Shown here piece by piece: positions 1 through 8,123 of a stretch of 64,000 bases of DNA. Numbering within the stretch: the first letter of the stretch is position 1; the number at the start of each line of letters is the position of its first letter. This stretch comes from an uncultured Collinsella sp. (lineage in GTDB: Bacteria; Actinomycetota; Coriobacteriia; Coriobacteriales; Coriobacteriaceae). Made by a program: the position numbers and the translations under genes. The stretch lies in assembly GCA_958370325.1 (NCBI GenBank), contig CATXJW010000004.1, positions 23,016 through 87,015 of the forward strand. The letters are read 5' to 3'. The notes beneath the pieces were generated by a model. The model was not told the DNA's origin. It saw nothing but the letters and a program-made list of their open reading frames with translations, and made no database searches.

Positions 1-1
1 G

Positions 2-97
2 CTCGTCCAGACGGGAGAGCTTGAAAGCCCCGTTATGCCTCTTGCCGCCACACAGCGCTGCGCGCAGATCATCGATGCGATTCGCTTGACGCTCTAG
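2..97 (+). CDS. C-terminal end of a probable Gfo/Idh/MocA-family oxidoreductase (partial)
   Basis: An open frame enters from the left edge and ends at TAG 95-97. The last 31 residues contain ESPVMPLAATQRCAQIIDAI, which resembles the C-terminal tail of Gfo/Idh/MocA NAD(P)-dependent sugar dehydrogenases (a 'PL..T.R....ID.IR' ending). Only the tail is visible, so the family is inferred from a short motif and the substrate is unknown. Confidence 0.45.
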   Translation, partial: LVQTGELESPVMPLAATQRCAQIIDAIRLTL

Positions 98-158
98 GCT
101 GCGGTGCTGGTGCTCAAGAAGGCTCGGCGGACCGTGCCCCCGATGCCCCTTTTATATC

Positions 159-221
159 TTGCGGTGGAATACGGTCTGTTTGCGCCAAAATAAGGCACCA
201 ATAAACCGTATTTCACCGCAA
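159..221. repeat. Long inverted repeat upstream of nfo
   Basis: Two 17-base arms, 159-175 (TTGCGGTGGAATACGGT) and 205-221 (ACCGTATTTCACCGCAA), pair with a single G-T mismatch around a 29-base loop. The loop holds a smaller GCC/GGC pair. The element ends 20 bases before the nfo start. It could be a leader hairpin, an operator or a REP-type repeat; no T-tract follows, so it is not a simple terminator for the upstream gene. Confidence 0.6.
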
Positions 222-241
222 CTGATGAGGGGGAGTTGGAG

Positions 242-1108
242 ATGCTAACGATCGGGTGTCATCTTTCGACGACGAAGGGCTATCGGGCAATGGGAGAGAC
301 GGCGTTGTCCATTGGCGCCAATACCTTTGCGTTCTTTACGCGCAACCCGCGCGGTGGCAAGGCAAAAGACCTTGACATGGATGACGTGGCGGCCCTGCGC
401 GAGCTTATGGCGCAAAACGACTTTGGACCGCTGGTGGCGCATGCCCCGTATACCTATAACCCCTGCTCCGCTAAGGAGCGGGCGCGCGAGTTTGCCTTGG
501 AGGCTATGGCGGAAGATCTGCAGCGTCTGGAAGCGCTGCCCGGCAACTACTACAACTTCCATCCCGGTGCGCATGTGGGACAGGGGGCAGACGCCGGCAT
601 TCAGATGATTGTCGACACGCTGTGCCAGGTGATGTTTGAGGGACAGCAGACGACGGTGTTGCTCGAGACCATGGCGGGCAAGGGCACCGAGGTGGGCCGT
701 AGCTTTGAAGAGCTGGCGTGCATTATCGAGGGCGTTGCCGCCAAGTGCCCAGAGCTGTCCGATAAGCTGGGCGTTTGTTTGGACACCTGCCATGTGAGCG
801 ATGCCGGCTACGACATCATCCATGATCTGGACGGCGTACTCGACGAGTTCGACCGCGTGGTGGGTATCGATCGCCTGCATGCCGTACACATCAACGATTC
901 GAAGAACCCTTGTGGCGCCCATAAAGATCGCCACGAGTGCATCGGCAAGGGATACCTTGGCAGTGAGGAATTTGGCGGCGGTATGCAGGTTATGCAGAAT
1001 ATTGTATCGAATGGCCGTTTGCGCGCATTGCCGTTCATTTTGGAGACACCGAACGAACTTGCAGGTTATGCAGCTGAAATCAAACTATTAAGGTCATTGC
1101 AGCAGTAA
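242..1108 (+). CDS. nfo: Deoxyribonuclease IV (AP endonuclease IV)
   Basis: 288-residue TIM-barrel AP endonuclease that cuts 5' of abasic sites in base excision repair. The metal ligands of the family are visible in order: [42 protein letters not shown] and ILETPNE. Length matches the usual 280-290 residues. An in-frame TTG lies at 236, but the AGGGGGAG ribosome site touches it, so ATG 242 with normal spacing is preferred. It is monocistronic, with a large inverted repeat just upstream. Confidence 0.95.
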   Translation: MLTIGCHLSTTKGYRAMGETALSIGANTFAFFTRNPRGGKAKDLDMDDVAALRELMAQNDFGPLVAHAPYTYNPCSAKERAREFALEAMAEDLQRLEALPGNYYNFHPGAHVGQGADAGIQMIVDTLCQVMFEGQQTTVLLETMAGKGTEVGRSFEELACIIEGVAAKCPELSDKLGVCLDTCHVSDAGYDIIHDLDGVLDEFDRVVGIDRLHAVHINDSKNPCGAHKDRHECIGKGYLGSEEFGGGMQVMQNIVSNGRLRALPFILETPNELAGYAAEIKLLRSLQQ

Positions 1109-1255
1109 TAACTGTCACAAAGCTGATTGCTTCATTCACGTTATGGGTTTGTTTCAATCAGTTTTCTAATTGCAGATTCTTCCAAGCGGGTGCATAATAA
1201 CCCTCAGTTTTTGCAGACCTCTGAATCACGTGGGGTCATTGGAAGGAGACTGATT

Positions 1256-2116
1256 ATGAAGCTGAAGAAGCTTGGCGCATTTGCCGCCACGGGTGCTATG
1301 GCGCTCGCCCTCGCTCTGACGGGCTGCGGCTCGTCCAACGCCACCTCTGGTTCTGATGCCGGTTCCAGCAGCTCTGACGACGCTAAGGTCGAGAAGGTCG
1401 ACGGCTCCAAGGAGTACGCGCTCGTCAAGGACGGTACGCTGACCGTCGGCACCTCTGCCGAGTACGCTCCGTTTGAGTACAAGGATGACAACGGCGATTA
1501 TCAGGGCTTTGACCTTGAGCTCATCAAGGCTATCGGCGACAAGCTGGGCCTGGATGTCGAGTATGTCAACAATGACTTTGACACGCTGGTTCCGGGCGTC
1601 GCTTCGGGCGCCAAATATGACGTTTCCATCGCGGCTATCACCGACACGCCCGAGCGTGAGAAGGAAGTCACTTTCTCCGATTCCTACTACATGGACGATC
1701 AGGCTATCGTGACCAAGGTCGATAACACCGACATCACGGCCGACAACTACAGCGAGAAGCTCAACAACGCCGACGCCACGATCATCGTCCAGTCTGGCTC
1801 GACTGCCGAGGCCTTTGCCCAGGAGAACTTCCCCAAGGCAAAGATCGTCCCCTACAAGGACGCTACCGAGTGCTTCAGCGCCCTGCAGTCCGATAAGGGC
1901 GACGCCGTGGTCACCAACCGCTCCGTCGCCAGCCAGCTGACCGCCGAGCAGTTCAACACCTGCCAGACCATCAAGCAGATCAGCACCGGCGAGGAGTACG
2001 CCATCGCCATCAACCAGGGCAACACTAAGCTCAAGGACGACATCAACCAGGCTATCAAGGACCTGACCGATGACGGTACCGTTGACGCCCTTATGGCTAA
2101 GTACAACATCAAGTAA
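1256..2116 (+). CDS. Polar amino acid ABC transporter, substrate-binding lipoprotein
   Basis: 286-residue extracellular solute-binding protein (family 3). The start is ATG 1256 behind GGAAGGAGA. A lipoprotein signal ends in ALTGC, so Cys would be lipidated and the protein anchored outside the membrane. A Ser/Asp-rich linker precedes the typical 'GTLTVGTSAEYAPFEYKD' opening of the ligand lobe. Permease (2234) and ATPase (3608) follow in the order usual for Gln/Cys/His uptake systems. The exact amino acid cannot be told from sequence. A hairpin at 2139-2169 separates it from the permease and may give the binding protein extra transcript. Confidence 0.9.
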   Translation: MKLKKLGAFAATGAMALALALTGCGSSNATSGSDAGSSSSDDAKVEKVDGSKEYALVKDGTLTVGTSAEYAPFEYKDDNGDYQGFDLELIKAIGDKLGLDVEYVNNDFDTLVPGVASGAKYDVSIAAITDTPEREKEVTFSDSYYMDDQAIVTKVDNTDITADNYSEKLNNADATIIVQSGSTAEAFAQENFPKAKIVPYKDATECFSALQSDKGDAVVTNRSVASQLTAEQFNTCQTIKQISTGEEYAIAINQGNTKLKDDINQAIKDLTDDGTVDALMAKYNIK

Positions 2117-2138
2117 AATAGTCACTCGATTGCGCGCG

Positions 2139-2169
2139 GGCCCTTTCCGTTTTGCGGAGAGGGCCTTTG
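2139..2169 (+). terminator. Intercistronic hairpin after the binding-protein gene
   Basis: GGCCCTTTCCG at 2139-2149 pairs with CGGAGAGGGCC at 2155-2165 (one G-T type mismatch), followed by a short T run. It probably causes partial termination, so that more binding protein than permease is made. Confidence 0.6.
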
Positions 2170-2233
2170 CGCTTCTCTTGACGGAGAGCGTTTCCGTCTC
2201 GTTTTGTCGGCAACTTCTACGATAGGAGCCACC

Positions 2234-3595
2234 TTGTCTCGACTGAACAAAGGGGCCGCGGAGCAGCGTTTTCCACTGCCCGCTTTGCTCCAAAAGCTAG
2301 CCTGCGTCATGGCCGTGGCGCTCGCGCTGGTTTGCGCGGGGGCATATGCGCCCACGACCGCCCAGGCGCTTGAGACCGCAAAGATTACCGCCCGACCCAA
2401 CACCGGTTCGGGCAGCGCTGTGGTCGGCGGCACCGAGACGCGCATTACCTGGGAGGTTCAGGCCGATGCCGACGAGGAACTGAGCGGTCTTTCGCTGACG
2501 TTTGCCGATGGCACGACCTTTGGTGCGGACGACACGCGTCTGACGATGCTCTCGGGCGATGACCTTATGGACCGTACGCCCATGAAGCCTACGTGCAAGG
2601 TCGACGGCCAGACGCTCAAGATCGATTTTGGCGAGACGGCTCCGGCCGGCGGCTATTTCCGCGTCGAGGTCTACGGCGTGACCTTCCCCGTCGAGGGCGG
2701 CGACGAGGCCTTTAGCGGCACCTACACTTTGGCCGATGGTTCGACCAAGAAGATCTCCAAGATTCCGTCGGTGGAGATCAAGGGCGTGACGGCATTCGAT
2801 AACTTCCTGGCCGACCTTAAGGAGCAGCCGTGGGTCGAGGCATGGAATTCCAACATGTTCCTGCGCCTGTTCTTGAACCCGGTCATTTTGGTCCAGAGCC
2901 TGCCAATCGTCTTCAAAGGCTTCCTCATGTCGCTCTCGATCGTGCTCGTGGCGTTTCCGCTGGCAATTCCCTTCGGCTTTGCCTTGTCGCTCATGCGCAT
3001 CTCCAAGTCGCGCATCCTGCGTTGCCTTGCCGGTATCTATGTGAATATCATCCGTGGTACGCCGGCGTTCCTGCAGATCTACATCGCGTTCTTCGGTCTG
3101 CCGCTGGCCGGCGTCAAGGTTGACGACTATGTGCTCGGCGTCATCGTCATGGCCATGAACTCGTCCGCCTACCTGTGCGAGATCTTCCGCGCCGGTATTC
3201 AGTCGATCCCCAAGGGCCAGAACGAGGCCGCGCGCTCGCTGGGCATGAACGCCTTCCAGACACTGCTCTACGTTATGATTCCGCAGACGTTCCGCAATGT
3301 CTTGCCTACGTTGACCAGTGAGTTCATCCTGCTTTACAAGGATACGTCGCTGCTCGCGGCCGTGGGCGTGGTCGAGATCGTCATGAACGCCCGCACCATC
3401 GTGGCCACGACGGGCTCCATTACGCCGTACGTGGTTGCCGCCCTGTTCTATCTGGTCATCACCCTGCCGCTCGCTCGCTTGGTGAGCGGCCTTGAGGCGA
3501 GGCTTTTGGGTACGGCCGAAACCAAGAAGAAGCGTCCCGCCAAGAGCGCCGGGCAGGTCGTCGCGACGCCCGCCGATCACATCGCCGGTCTGTAA
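2234..3595 (+). CDS. Amino acid ABC transporter permease with extra N-terminal extracytoplasmic domain
   Basis: The C-terminal ~220 residues form a HisM/GlnP-type permease. The EAA loop reads EAARSLGMNAFQTLLYVMIP, and NIIRGTPAFLQIYIAFFGLP marks the first helices. The N-terminus is unusual: a signal-like helix (VMAVALALVCAGAYAP) is followed by about 150 residues of beta-rich, Ig-like sequence before the membrane part, whereas family members are normally about 220-250 residues in all. Start TTG 2234 has ATAGGAG six bases upstream; TTG 2204 lacks a ribosome site. The ATPase gene follows after 12 bases. Confidence 0.88.
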   Translation: MSRLNKGAAEQRFPLPALLQKLACVMAVALALVCAGAYAPTTAQALETAKITARPNTGSGSAVVGGTETRITWEVQADADEELSGLSLTFADGTTFGADDTRLTMLSGDDLMDRTPMKPTCKVDGQTLKIDFGETAPAGGYFRVEVYGVTFPVEGGDEAFSGTYTLADGSTKKISKIPSVEIKGVTAFDNFLADLKEQPWVEAWNSNMFLRLFLNPVILVQSLPIVFKGFLMSLSIVLVAFPLAIPFGFALSLMRISKSRILRCLAGIYVNIIRGTPAFLQIYIAFFGLPLAGVKVDDYVLGVIVMAMNSSAYLCEIFRAGIQSIPKGQNEAARSLGMNAFQTLLYVMIPQTFRNVLPTLTSEFILLYKDTSLLAAVGVVEIVMNARTIVATTGSITPYVVAALFYLVITLPLARLVSGLEARLLGTAETKKKRPAKSAGQVVATPADHIAGL

Positions 3596-3607
3596 GGAGG
3601 TCCTATC

Positions 3608-4360
3608 ATGAGCGAAACCAATAACTCGAACGAGGTTGTCGTCAGCATCAAGAACCTCCAGAAGGCCTTTGGCGATAACGTCGTTCTGCGAGATATCGAT
3701 CTGGATGTGCATAAGGGCGAGGTCGTCGTAGTTCTGGGTCCCTCGGGCTCGGGTAAGTCGACGATGCTTCGCTGCATCAACCGTCTTGAGCATCCCACGA
3801 GTGGCTCGATTGTCGTTGAGGGTGTGGACGTGTGCGCCAAGGGCGTCGACCTTAACAAGGTGCGCACGCATCTGGGTATGGTGTTCCAGCAGTTCAATTT
3901 GTTCCCGCACCTGTCAGTCAAAAAGAACGTCATGCTTGCGCAGCAGAAGGTGCTCAAGCGCAGCAAGGAAGAGGCCGAGAAGATTGCCGTCGAGGAGCTG
4001 ACCAAGGTCGGTCTTGCCGAGCGTATCGACTTTATGCCGAGCCAGCTCTCGGGCGGCCAGCAGCAGCGCGTTGCCATCGCCCGCGCCCTGTCGATGAACC
4101 CGCACGTCATGCTCTTTGACGAGGCCACCTCGGCGCTCGACCCCGAGCTCGTGCGCGACGTCCTGGGCGTCATGCGCGACTTGGCGCGCGAAGGCATGAC
4201 CATGATCGTCGTGACGCACGAGATGGGCTTTGCCCGCGATGTCGCCGACCGCGTCGTCTTTATGGACGGCGGCGTCATTGTGGAAGAGGGTACGCCGAGC
4301 GAGGTCTTCGACCACCCCAAGAGCGAGCGCACCAAGGCGTTCTTGGGCAATATTTCGTAG
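3608..4360 (+). CDS. Amino acid ABC transporter ATP-binding protein (GlnQ type)
   Basis: 250-residue ABC ATPase of the polar amino acid uptake family. Walker [11 protein letters not shown]-loop [10 protein letters not shown], signature [15 protein letters not shown], Walker [14 protein letters not shown] and switch His in VVTHEMGFA are all intact. AAGGAGG precedes ATG 3608. It is the last gene of the operon starting at 1256. The natural terminator of this operon has been split by the insertion sequence that begins at 4404. Confidence 0.95.
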   Translation: MSETNNSNEVVVSIKNLQKAFGDNVVLRDIDLDVHKGEVVVVLGPSGSGKSTMLRCINRLEHPTSGSIVVEGVDVCAKGVDLNKVRTHLGMVFQQFNLFPHLSVKKNVMLAQQKVLKRSKEEAEKIAVEELTKVGLAERIDFMPSQLSGGQQQRVAIARALSMNPHVMLFDEATSALDPELVRDVLGVMRDLAREGMTMIVVTHEMGFARDVADRVVFMDGGVIVEEGTPSEVFDHPKSERTKAFLGNIS

Positions 4361-4441
4361 CCGGTTGATGTAACTGCCGTTACAAAAGAGCGGGGGCTGG
4401 ACTTGAACTGCACCCCAAAACTTGGACGGCTTAAATAAGAA

Positions 4442-5293
4442 CTACGCCGCAAGGGGCTGGTTCCGGAACTCCTCCGGGGTCAGCCCCTTCAGTTTAACCT
4501 GCCTTCGCCTCGTGTTCCAATGGGCGACGTACGCGTCCAGGTCCGCCTTGAAGGACTCGAAGTCGGGCCATGCCCTTCCCCGGAAGAACTCGTCCTTCAT
4601 GTGGCCGAAGACCTGCTCGGTGGCGCCGTTGTCGATGCAGTTGCCCTTTCTGGACATGCTCTGGACGATCCCGGCTTCCTTCAGCCTCCCGCACCATGCG
4701 GCGTGCTGGTACTGCCAGCCCATGTCGCTGTGAAGCACCGGCGTCGCGCCCTCGGGCATCTTCGCCAGCAGCTGGTCGAGCAGCTCGGCCTGCTGCGCCA
4801 TGTCCGGGCTGGTCGACGTCGACCACGCGACTATCTCCTTGCTGCCGAAGTCGTACACCGGCGCGAAGTAGGCCTTGCCCCAGGGCTGCTTGAACTCGGT
4901 GACGTCGGTGCCCATCTTCTGCCACGGCCCGTCGGCGGCGAAGTCGCGCCCGATGACGTTCTCGAACGTCTCGCCCACGACGCCCCTGTACGAATTGTAC
5001 CTATGGTAGTCGGTCTCGCGGCGGATGCCGCAGCGGACCCCCATCTCCCGCATCATCTTGAGCACGGTCTTGTAGGCTATGCGCGCGCCCAGCTCGGCGC
5101 GCAGGCACATGGCGACCTGGCGGTGGCCGCACCCGTTGGCCGTGCGCGAGAAGATCTCCGCCACCGCGTCCCGCAGCTCCGGGCGCGTCGGCCTGGCCGG
5201 GTGCGACAGCGCGTAGTAGTAGCTGGACCGGGCCAGGCCGGCGCATTCCAGCAGGCTCCCCAGCTTGCACCCCTCCGCGCGCAGGGCGCTCAC
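4442..5293 (-). CDS. IS3-family transposase OrfB (DDE integrase)
   Basis: 283-residue rve-type integrase with an HTH_21 region near the start. The DDE triad is visible: GTDVTEF, VLHSDMGWQY and DNGATEQVFGHMKDEF. The annotated start is GTG 5293, but similarity to IS3 OrfB clearly begins a little earlier (ALTRAKVEAVSALRAEG), so the protein is normally made as an OrfAB fusion. The frame of OrfB here is not reachable by a single -1 shift from OrfA (see the orfA entry), so this copy may be inactive. Confidence 0.9.
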   Translation of the reverse strand: MSALRAEGCKLGSLLECAGLARSSYYYALSHPARPTRPELRDAVAEIFSRTANGCGHRQVAMCLRAELGARIAYKTVLKMMREMGVRCGIRRETDYHRYNSYRGVVGETFENVIGRDFAADGPWQKMGTDVTEFKQPWGKAYFAPVYDFGSKEIVAWSTSTSPDMAQQAELLDQLLAKMPEGATPVLHSDMGWQYQHAAWCGRLKEAGIVQSMSRKGNCIDNGATEQVFGHMKDEFFRGRAWPDFESFKADLDAYVAHWNTRRRQVKLKGLTPEEFRNQPLAA

Positions 5294-5313
5294 GGCCTCG
5301 ACCTTCGCCCTGG

Positions 5314-5810
5314 TCAGAGCCCGTCCCTCTCGACCAGGGCACGCAATTTTTTAGGTAGGCCACCTCGGTCTCGAGCCTTCGGCAGCGCTCCTCGAGCTCC
5401 TGCTCGCGGGTGCGCTCGCGCGACCTGGGGCCGGACCCCCTCGGCCTGCCCCTGGGCTTGGGCCTGAGCGCCTCGGCGCCGCCCTCGCGGTAGAGCGCGC
5501 ACCATCTCTTGAGCGGCGCCAGGGACATGACCCCGAACGCCTTCATGGCGTCCTGCTTGCCCATGCCGCCGTCGACCACGGCCGAGGCGGCGGCGACCTT
5601 CTGCTCGTATGTGTACCTGGTCTGCTTGCCGTCCATGGATAGCAGCACCTCGCTTCCGAACGACCGGTATACGTAGAGCCATTGTCTCACGGTGTCGCGC
5701 GGGACCGACAGCGCCTTCGCCGCCGACTCGGAGCCGTGGCCTCGCTCGAAGAGCCCGATCGCCGCCCTCCTGGCCTCGATGTCGTGCTTCACCCTCAAGT
5801 CGACACGCAT
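5314..5810 (-). CDS. IS3-family transposase OrfA (HTH, leucine zipper), with frameshift signal
   Basis: ATG 5810 opens a helix-turn-helix protein (RRAAIGLFERGHGSESAAKA), ending in a leucine-zipper-like ELEERCRRLETEVAYLKK. A run of six A on the minus strand (5352-5347) is the expected slippery site. A -1 shift there reads LKKLRALVERDGL and stops at TGA 5314. OrfB lies in the third frame, and the unshifted frame stays open to 5001. Restoring one base between 5346 and 5314 would give the canonical IS3 layout, so a 1-nt deletion is inferred. Confidence 0.75.
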
Positions 5811-5931
5811 AAAAAGCCTCCCATTTCTCGTGTCCAAGAAATGGGAGGCAGTTCAACTTGAATCCAGCCCCCGCTCTTTTGTAGGGATGGGGATGCGCTG
5901 TGATACAGGCTCTTTTGGAGGTCTGGTTTCG

Positions 5932-6351
5932 TTACGCGAGCTCGGCTCCGAGGGCCTTGCAGGCGGCCTCGCCCTCGTCGTCGGGCGCGTCGTAGCAGAT
6001 GGCGGAGTCCACGACGTTGACGCCGGCCTCGTCGGCGTCGGCCTTCCAGTTGTCCATCCACTCGCCCTCGGCCCACGAATAGGAGCCAAAGAGGACGACC
6101 TTCTTGTCGCCGAGAGTCTCCTTGACCTCATCCCACATCGGCTGGAACTCATCGTACTCGAGTTCCTCGGAGCCCATGGCGGGGCAGCCGAAGGCGAAGG
6201 CATCATATTCGGCGGCCTTGTCGGCAGAGAAGTCGGCGCAGGGGATGACCTCAGTCTCGGCCCCCGCGGACGTGGCGCCTTCGGCGACAAGGTTTGCCAT
6301 GGCCTCGGTATTGCCCGTGCCGCTCCAGTAGACGACGGCGATCTTGCTCAT
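5932..6351 (-). CDS. Short-chain flavodoxin
   Basis: 139-residue FMN-binding electron carrier. The phosphate-binding loop YWSGTGNTEAMA is at the N-terminus, and the two isoalloxazine loops fall around FGCPAMGSEELE and GSYSWAEGEWMDNW. Length is typical of the short-chain class. A GGACAAAA stretch precedes ATG 6351. It probably shares a transcript with the DUF3793 gene 45 bases upstream, a pairing often seen near iron and redox genes in anaerobes. Confidence 0.93.
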   Translation of the reverse strand: MSKIAVVYWSGTGNTEAMANLVAEGATSAGAETEVIPCADFSADKAAEYDAFAFGCPAMGSEELEYDEFQPMWDEVKETLGDKKVVLFGSYSWAEGEWMDNWKADADEAGVNVVDSAICYDAPDDEGEAACKALGAELA

Positions 6352-6396
6352 GTTTTGTCCTTTCGGTCGTGCGGCGCTTGCCGCGGCTTGTACATT

Positions 6397-7101
6397 CTAT
6401 CGGGTTGCCTGGGCAAGTTGCGCCAGGCTGCAGCCCTGCTGATAGATAAAAGTGAAGTATTGGGTGCAGGCACGGTAGGCATCAAACGTCGCAAGCGCCT
6501 GCTCGACATTTGCGTAGACCTTCCAGGCCCCAAAGACCTTGTAGTTCTCGCCACGCTGGACGATAAACTCGTGCACGTCGTCGTAGGGATATCCAAGGAA
6601 GTAGCCTATTTCGTGCGGAAACTCGCAGGTGCAGTCTTTGCTGCAGCTAGCTTGCTGGGGTAGTGCACATCGAGTCTGGCTGCAGGCGCATTCCGCGACG
6701 TTATTGCTCGCGAGCGTGATGCGTGATGCCAAATGCACAAGGCATGTCGAAAGGTCTCTCGTGTCGTAGCCTTCCGAGGTGAGCGCCGTTTGGGCGCGAG
6801 GGTCTGCGAAATAGGTGGTGAGGCTTTTGGCTCGGTACGCGTACACGAGCGCTCCGCAGGGCCGCCAGACCAAAACACTCAGGTGGATGCCGAGCGGGTC
6901 AAGCTCGCGATTGCACTGGGCGATAACGTTGAGCAGGCGTGTTCGGCGTTCTGCGATGGTATCGGTTGTGGTCGAGCCGTCCCCGTGGGCGTAGGTGCCT
7001 GGATAGGTAAAGAGCGATGCCGGCTTGATGCCCGCGAGCGTGGGAGAGCAGTTGCGCACGACTGCTGCCTGAAACGTTGGGATGTCTATGGTTCGAGTCA
7101 C
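6397..7101 (-). CDS. DUF3793 family protein with a cysteine cluster
   Basis: 234 residues. The C-terminal half carries the DUF3793 hallmark: HEIGYFLGYPYDDVHEFI, then a GAWKVYANVEQA segment and a tyrosine-rich end. Just before this lies a cluster of seven cysteines in 25 residues (about positions 139-163), which could bind metal or a cluster. Function of the family is unknown; it is often found with flavodoxin and iron-uptake genes, as here. ATG 7101 has a GGAGCG site. Confidence 0.8.
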   Translation of the reverse strand: MTRTIDIPTFQAAVVRNCSPTLAGIKPASLFTYPGTYAHGDGSTTTDTIAERRTRLLNVIAQCNRELDPLGIHLSVLVWRPCGALVYAYRAKSLTTYFADPRAQTALTSEGYDTRDLSTCLVHLASRITLASNNVAECACSQTRCALPQQASCSKDCTCEFPHEIGYFLGYPYDDVHEFIVQRGENYKVFGAWKVYANVEQALATFDAYRACTQYFTFIYQQGCSLAQLAQATR

Positions 7102-7193
7102 GGCGCTCCTTACGGATCTAAACTGTTAGCCTAGGAAAACTTATACACGAAAGTAAGTCATGGTCAACAAAAAAGTTTGAAGAGGGAAACTAA

Positions 7194-7245
7194 TTGACCG
7201 AACGGACATGATTTTGGGTTAAGATGGGGACACCCCATGGGGGTA
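7194..7245 (+). promoter_or_regulatory. Promoter region with CsoR-like operator
   Basis: ACACCCCATGGGGGTA at 7230-7245 is a G/C-tract pseudopalindrome around CCCCATGGGG. It resembles the copper/nickel CsoR-RcnR operators (TACCCC...GGGGTA type). A possible -35 TTGACC (7194) and -10 TAAGAT (7220) lie just upstream, though their 20-base spacing is long. The site suits metal-dependent control of the HMA gene. No CsoR gene is in the window. Confidence 0.5.
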
Positions 7246-7275
7246 TCTAGATAGTGCTACTTGAAAGGGGAGCGC

Positions 7276-7659
7276 ATGAGTGACTTGCTCAACCCTGCGA
7301 ATCTCATCGTGCTGGCCGTCATTGCCGTCGGCATGTTTTTTGGACTGCGTCGCATTGCCGCTTCGACACACGGGAAGAGTTGCTGCAGCGATGGTACGAG
7401 CGGCAAGAAGGCCAAAAAGGTTGTTGTGGTGGATACCGATGCGTCACACTATCCCTATAGCGATGAGCTGCTCATCGGCGGCATGAGCTGTGACGGCTGC
7501 GCTCAGAACGTAGCCAATGCCCTCAATGCGCTGGATGGCGTGTGGGCAACGGTGACGTATGCGGACCACACGGCACGCGTGCGCTCTAAGCAGCCGGTTG
7601 ATCGTGGTGTCCTCGAGACGGCCGTGAAAGACGCGGGCTACTACGTCATGACGCTGTAA
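7276..7659 (+). CDS. Membrane-anchored heavy-metal-associated (HMA) domain protein
   Basis: 127 residues. An N-terminal membrane helix (LIVLAVIAVGMFFGL) is followed by a charged linker with a CC pair and then an HMA fold with the metal site GGMSCDGCAQNV near residue 70. This is the ferredoxin-like fold of copper chaperones and P-type ATPase metal domains. The start ATG 7276 has AAGGGG five bases upstream; TTG 7261 is less likely. Role inferred: copper or related metal handling at the membrane. Confidence 0.85.
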   Translation: MSDLLNPANLIVLAVIAVGMFFGLRRIAASTHGKSCCSDGTSGKKAKKVVVVDTDASHYPYSDELLIGGMSCDGCAQNVANALNALDGVWATVTYADHTARVRSKQPVDRGVLETAVKDAGYYVMTL

Positions 7660-7685
7660 GCGCCGCCCTGGATGCGCTTCCTTGG

Positions 7686-8123
7686 CTAGGCTCGTCCGCG
7701 CAGTTCGATGTCTTGGATGTCGTCGAAGTCGATGGCGATGTCTCGGAGTTTGAGGAGCTTGAAGGCGGGGAGCGCCTCGTCGAGGATGCCGGTGCGGCTG
7801 CGATAGCCGTATGTATCGTAATAGGTGACACGAACCAAGTCGCCACGCTTGAGACCCTCGAGCTTTTTAGAAAGCGCGAGGGCTTTTTCTTCCGTGAGCT
7901 CACGTTTTGGCTCGACGGTGATTTCCTGCTTGCGCACGAGTTCGTAGTATCCCGTGAGGGCGGCAAAGGGCATAAACTGTGCGGCGCGGTTGGCGCGCAC
8001 GGCACCGTTGGCAGTGAGGTTGGGGTCGGCGGCGCGGCGTCTACCCTCGGGGTCCGCCAGGCGCTCGAAGGCGGTCGGCGGGCGCACGGGCTGCTGCTTG
8101 GGTTTAGGCACGATGTCCTCCAA
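7686..8123 (-). CDS. YolD-like protein, partner of the Y-family polymerase
   Basis: 145 residues. It matches YolD-like proteins: RAAQFMPFAALTGYYELVRKQE is the 'R...F.pF.aL.Gy' core, and the C-terminal half (RGDLVRVTYYDTYGYRSRTG) is a small beta domain. YolD proteins are encoded next to UvrX/DinB-like polymerases and are thought to act with them in translesion synthesis. The start overlaps the end of the polymerase gene by 20 bases, so the pair is translationally coupled. Confidence 0.85.
   Translation of the reverse strand: MEDIVPKPKQQPVRPPTAFERLADPEGRRRAADPNLTANGAVRANRAAQFMPFAALTGYYELVRKQEITVEPKRELTEEKALALSKKLEGLKRGDLVRVTYYDTYGYRSRTGILDEALPAFKLLKLRDIAIDFDDIQDIELRGRA

Larger units (their letters stand above)
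4404..5855 (-). mobile_element. IS3-family insertion sequence, 1452 bp
   Basis: The ends begin TG and close CA. The 24-base terminal repeats at 4404-4427 and 5832-5855 match at 19 positions (outer TGAACTGC and inner CTTGGAC identical). An ACT flanks each side (4401-4403, 5856-5858) as a 3-bp target duplication, normal for IS3. It carries orfA and orfB on the minus strand. A 13-bp hairpin (5816-5828 with 5837-5849) lies between the right end and orfA and may block read-through from outside promoters. Confidence 0.88.
4381..5883. terminator. Bidirectional terminator split by an insertion sequence
   Basis: The 21 bases at 4381-4401 are the exact reverse complement of 5863-5883. With the IS (4404-5855) and one ACT duplicate removed, they form a perfect stem around the loop CTTGAA, flanked by A and T tracts. 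That is the form of a bidirectional Rho-independent terminator between the convergent ABC operon and flavodoxin gene. The IS interrupts the loop. Confidence 0.8.

Noticed and set aside
2297..3910. Open frame of 537 codons antisense to the ABC permease and ATPase genes
   Set aside because: It spans two clear genes on the other strand; the translated sequence is His/Arg/Asp-rich noise typical of antisense frames in high-GC DNA.
5001..5340. Continuation of the OrfA frame over OrfB as a separate gene
   Set aside because: It is open only because of GC bias; similarity to transposase ends at the slippery A-run.
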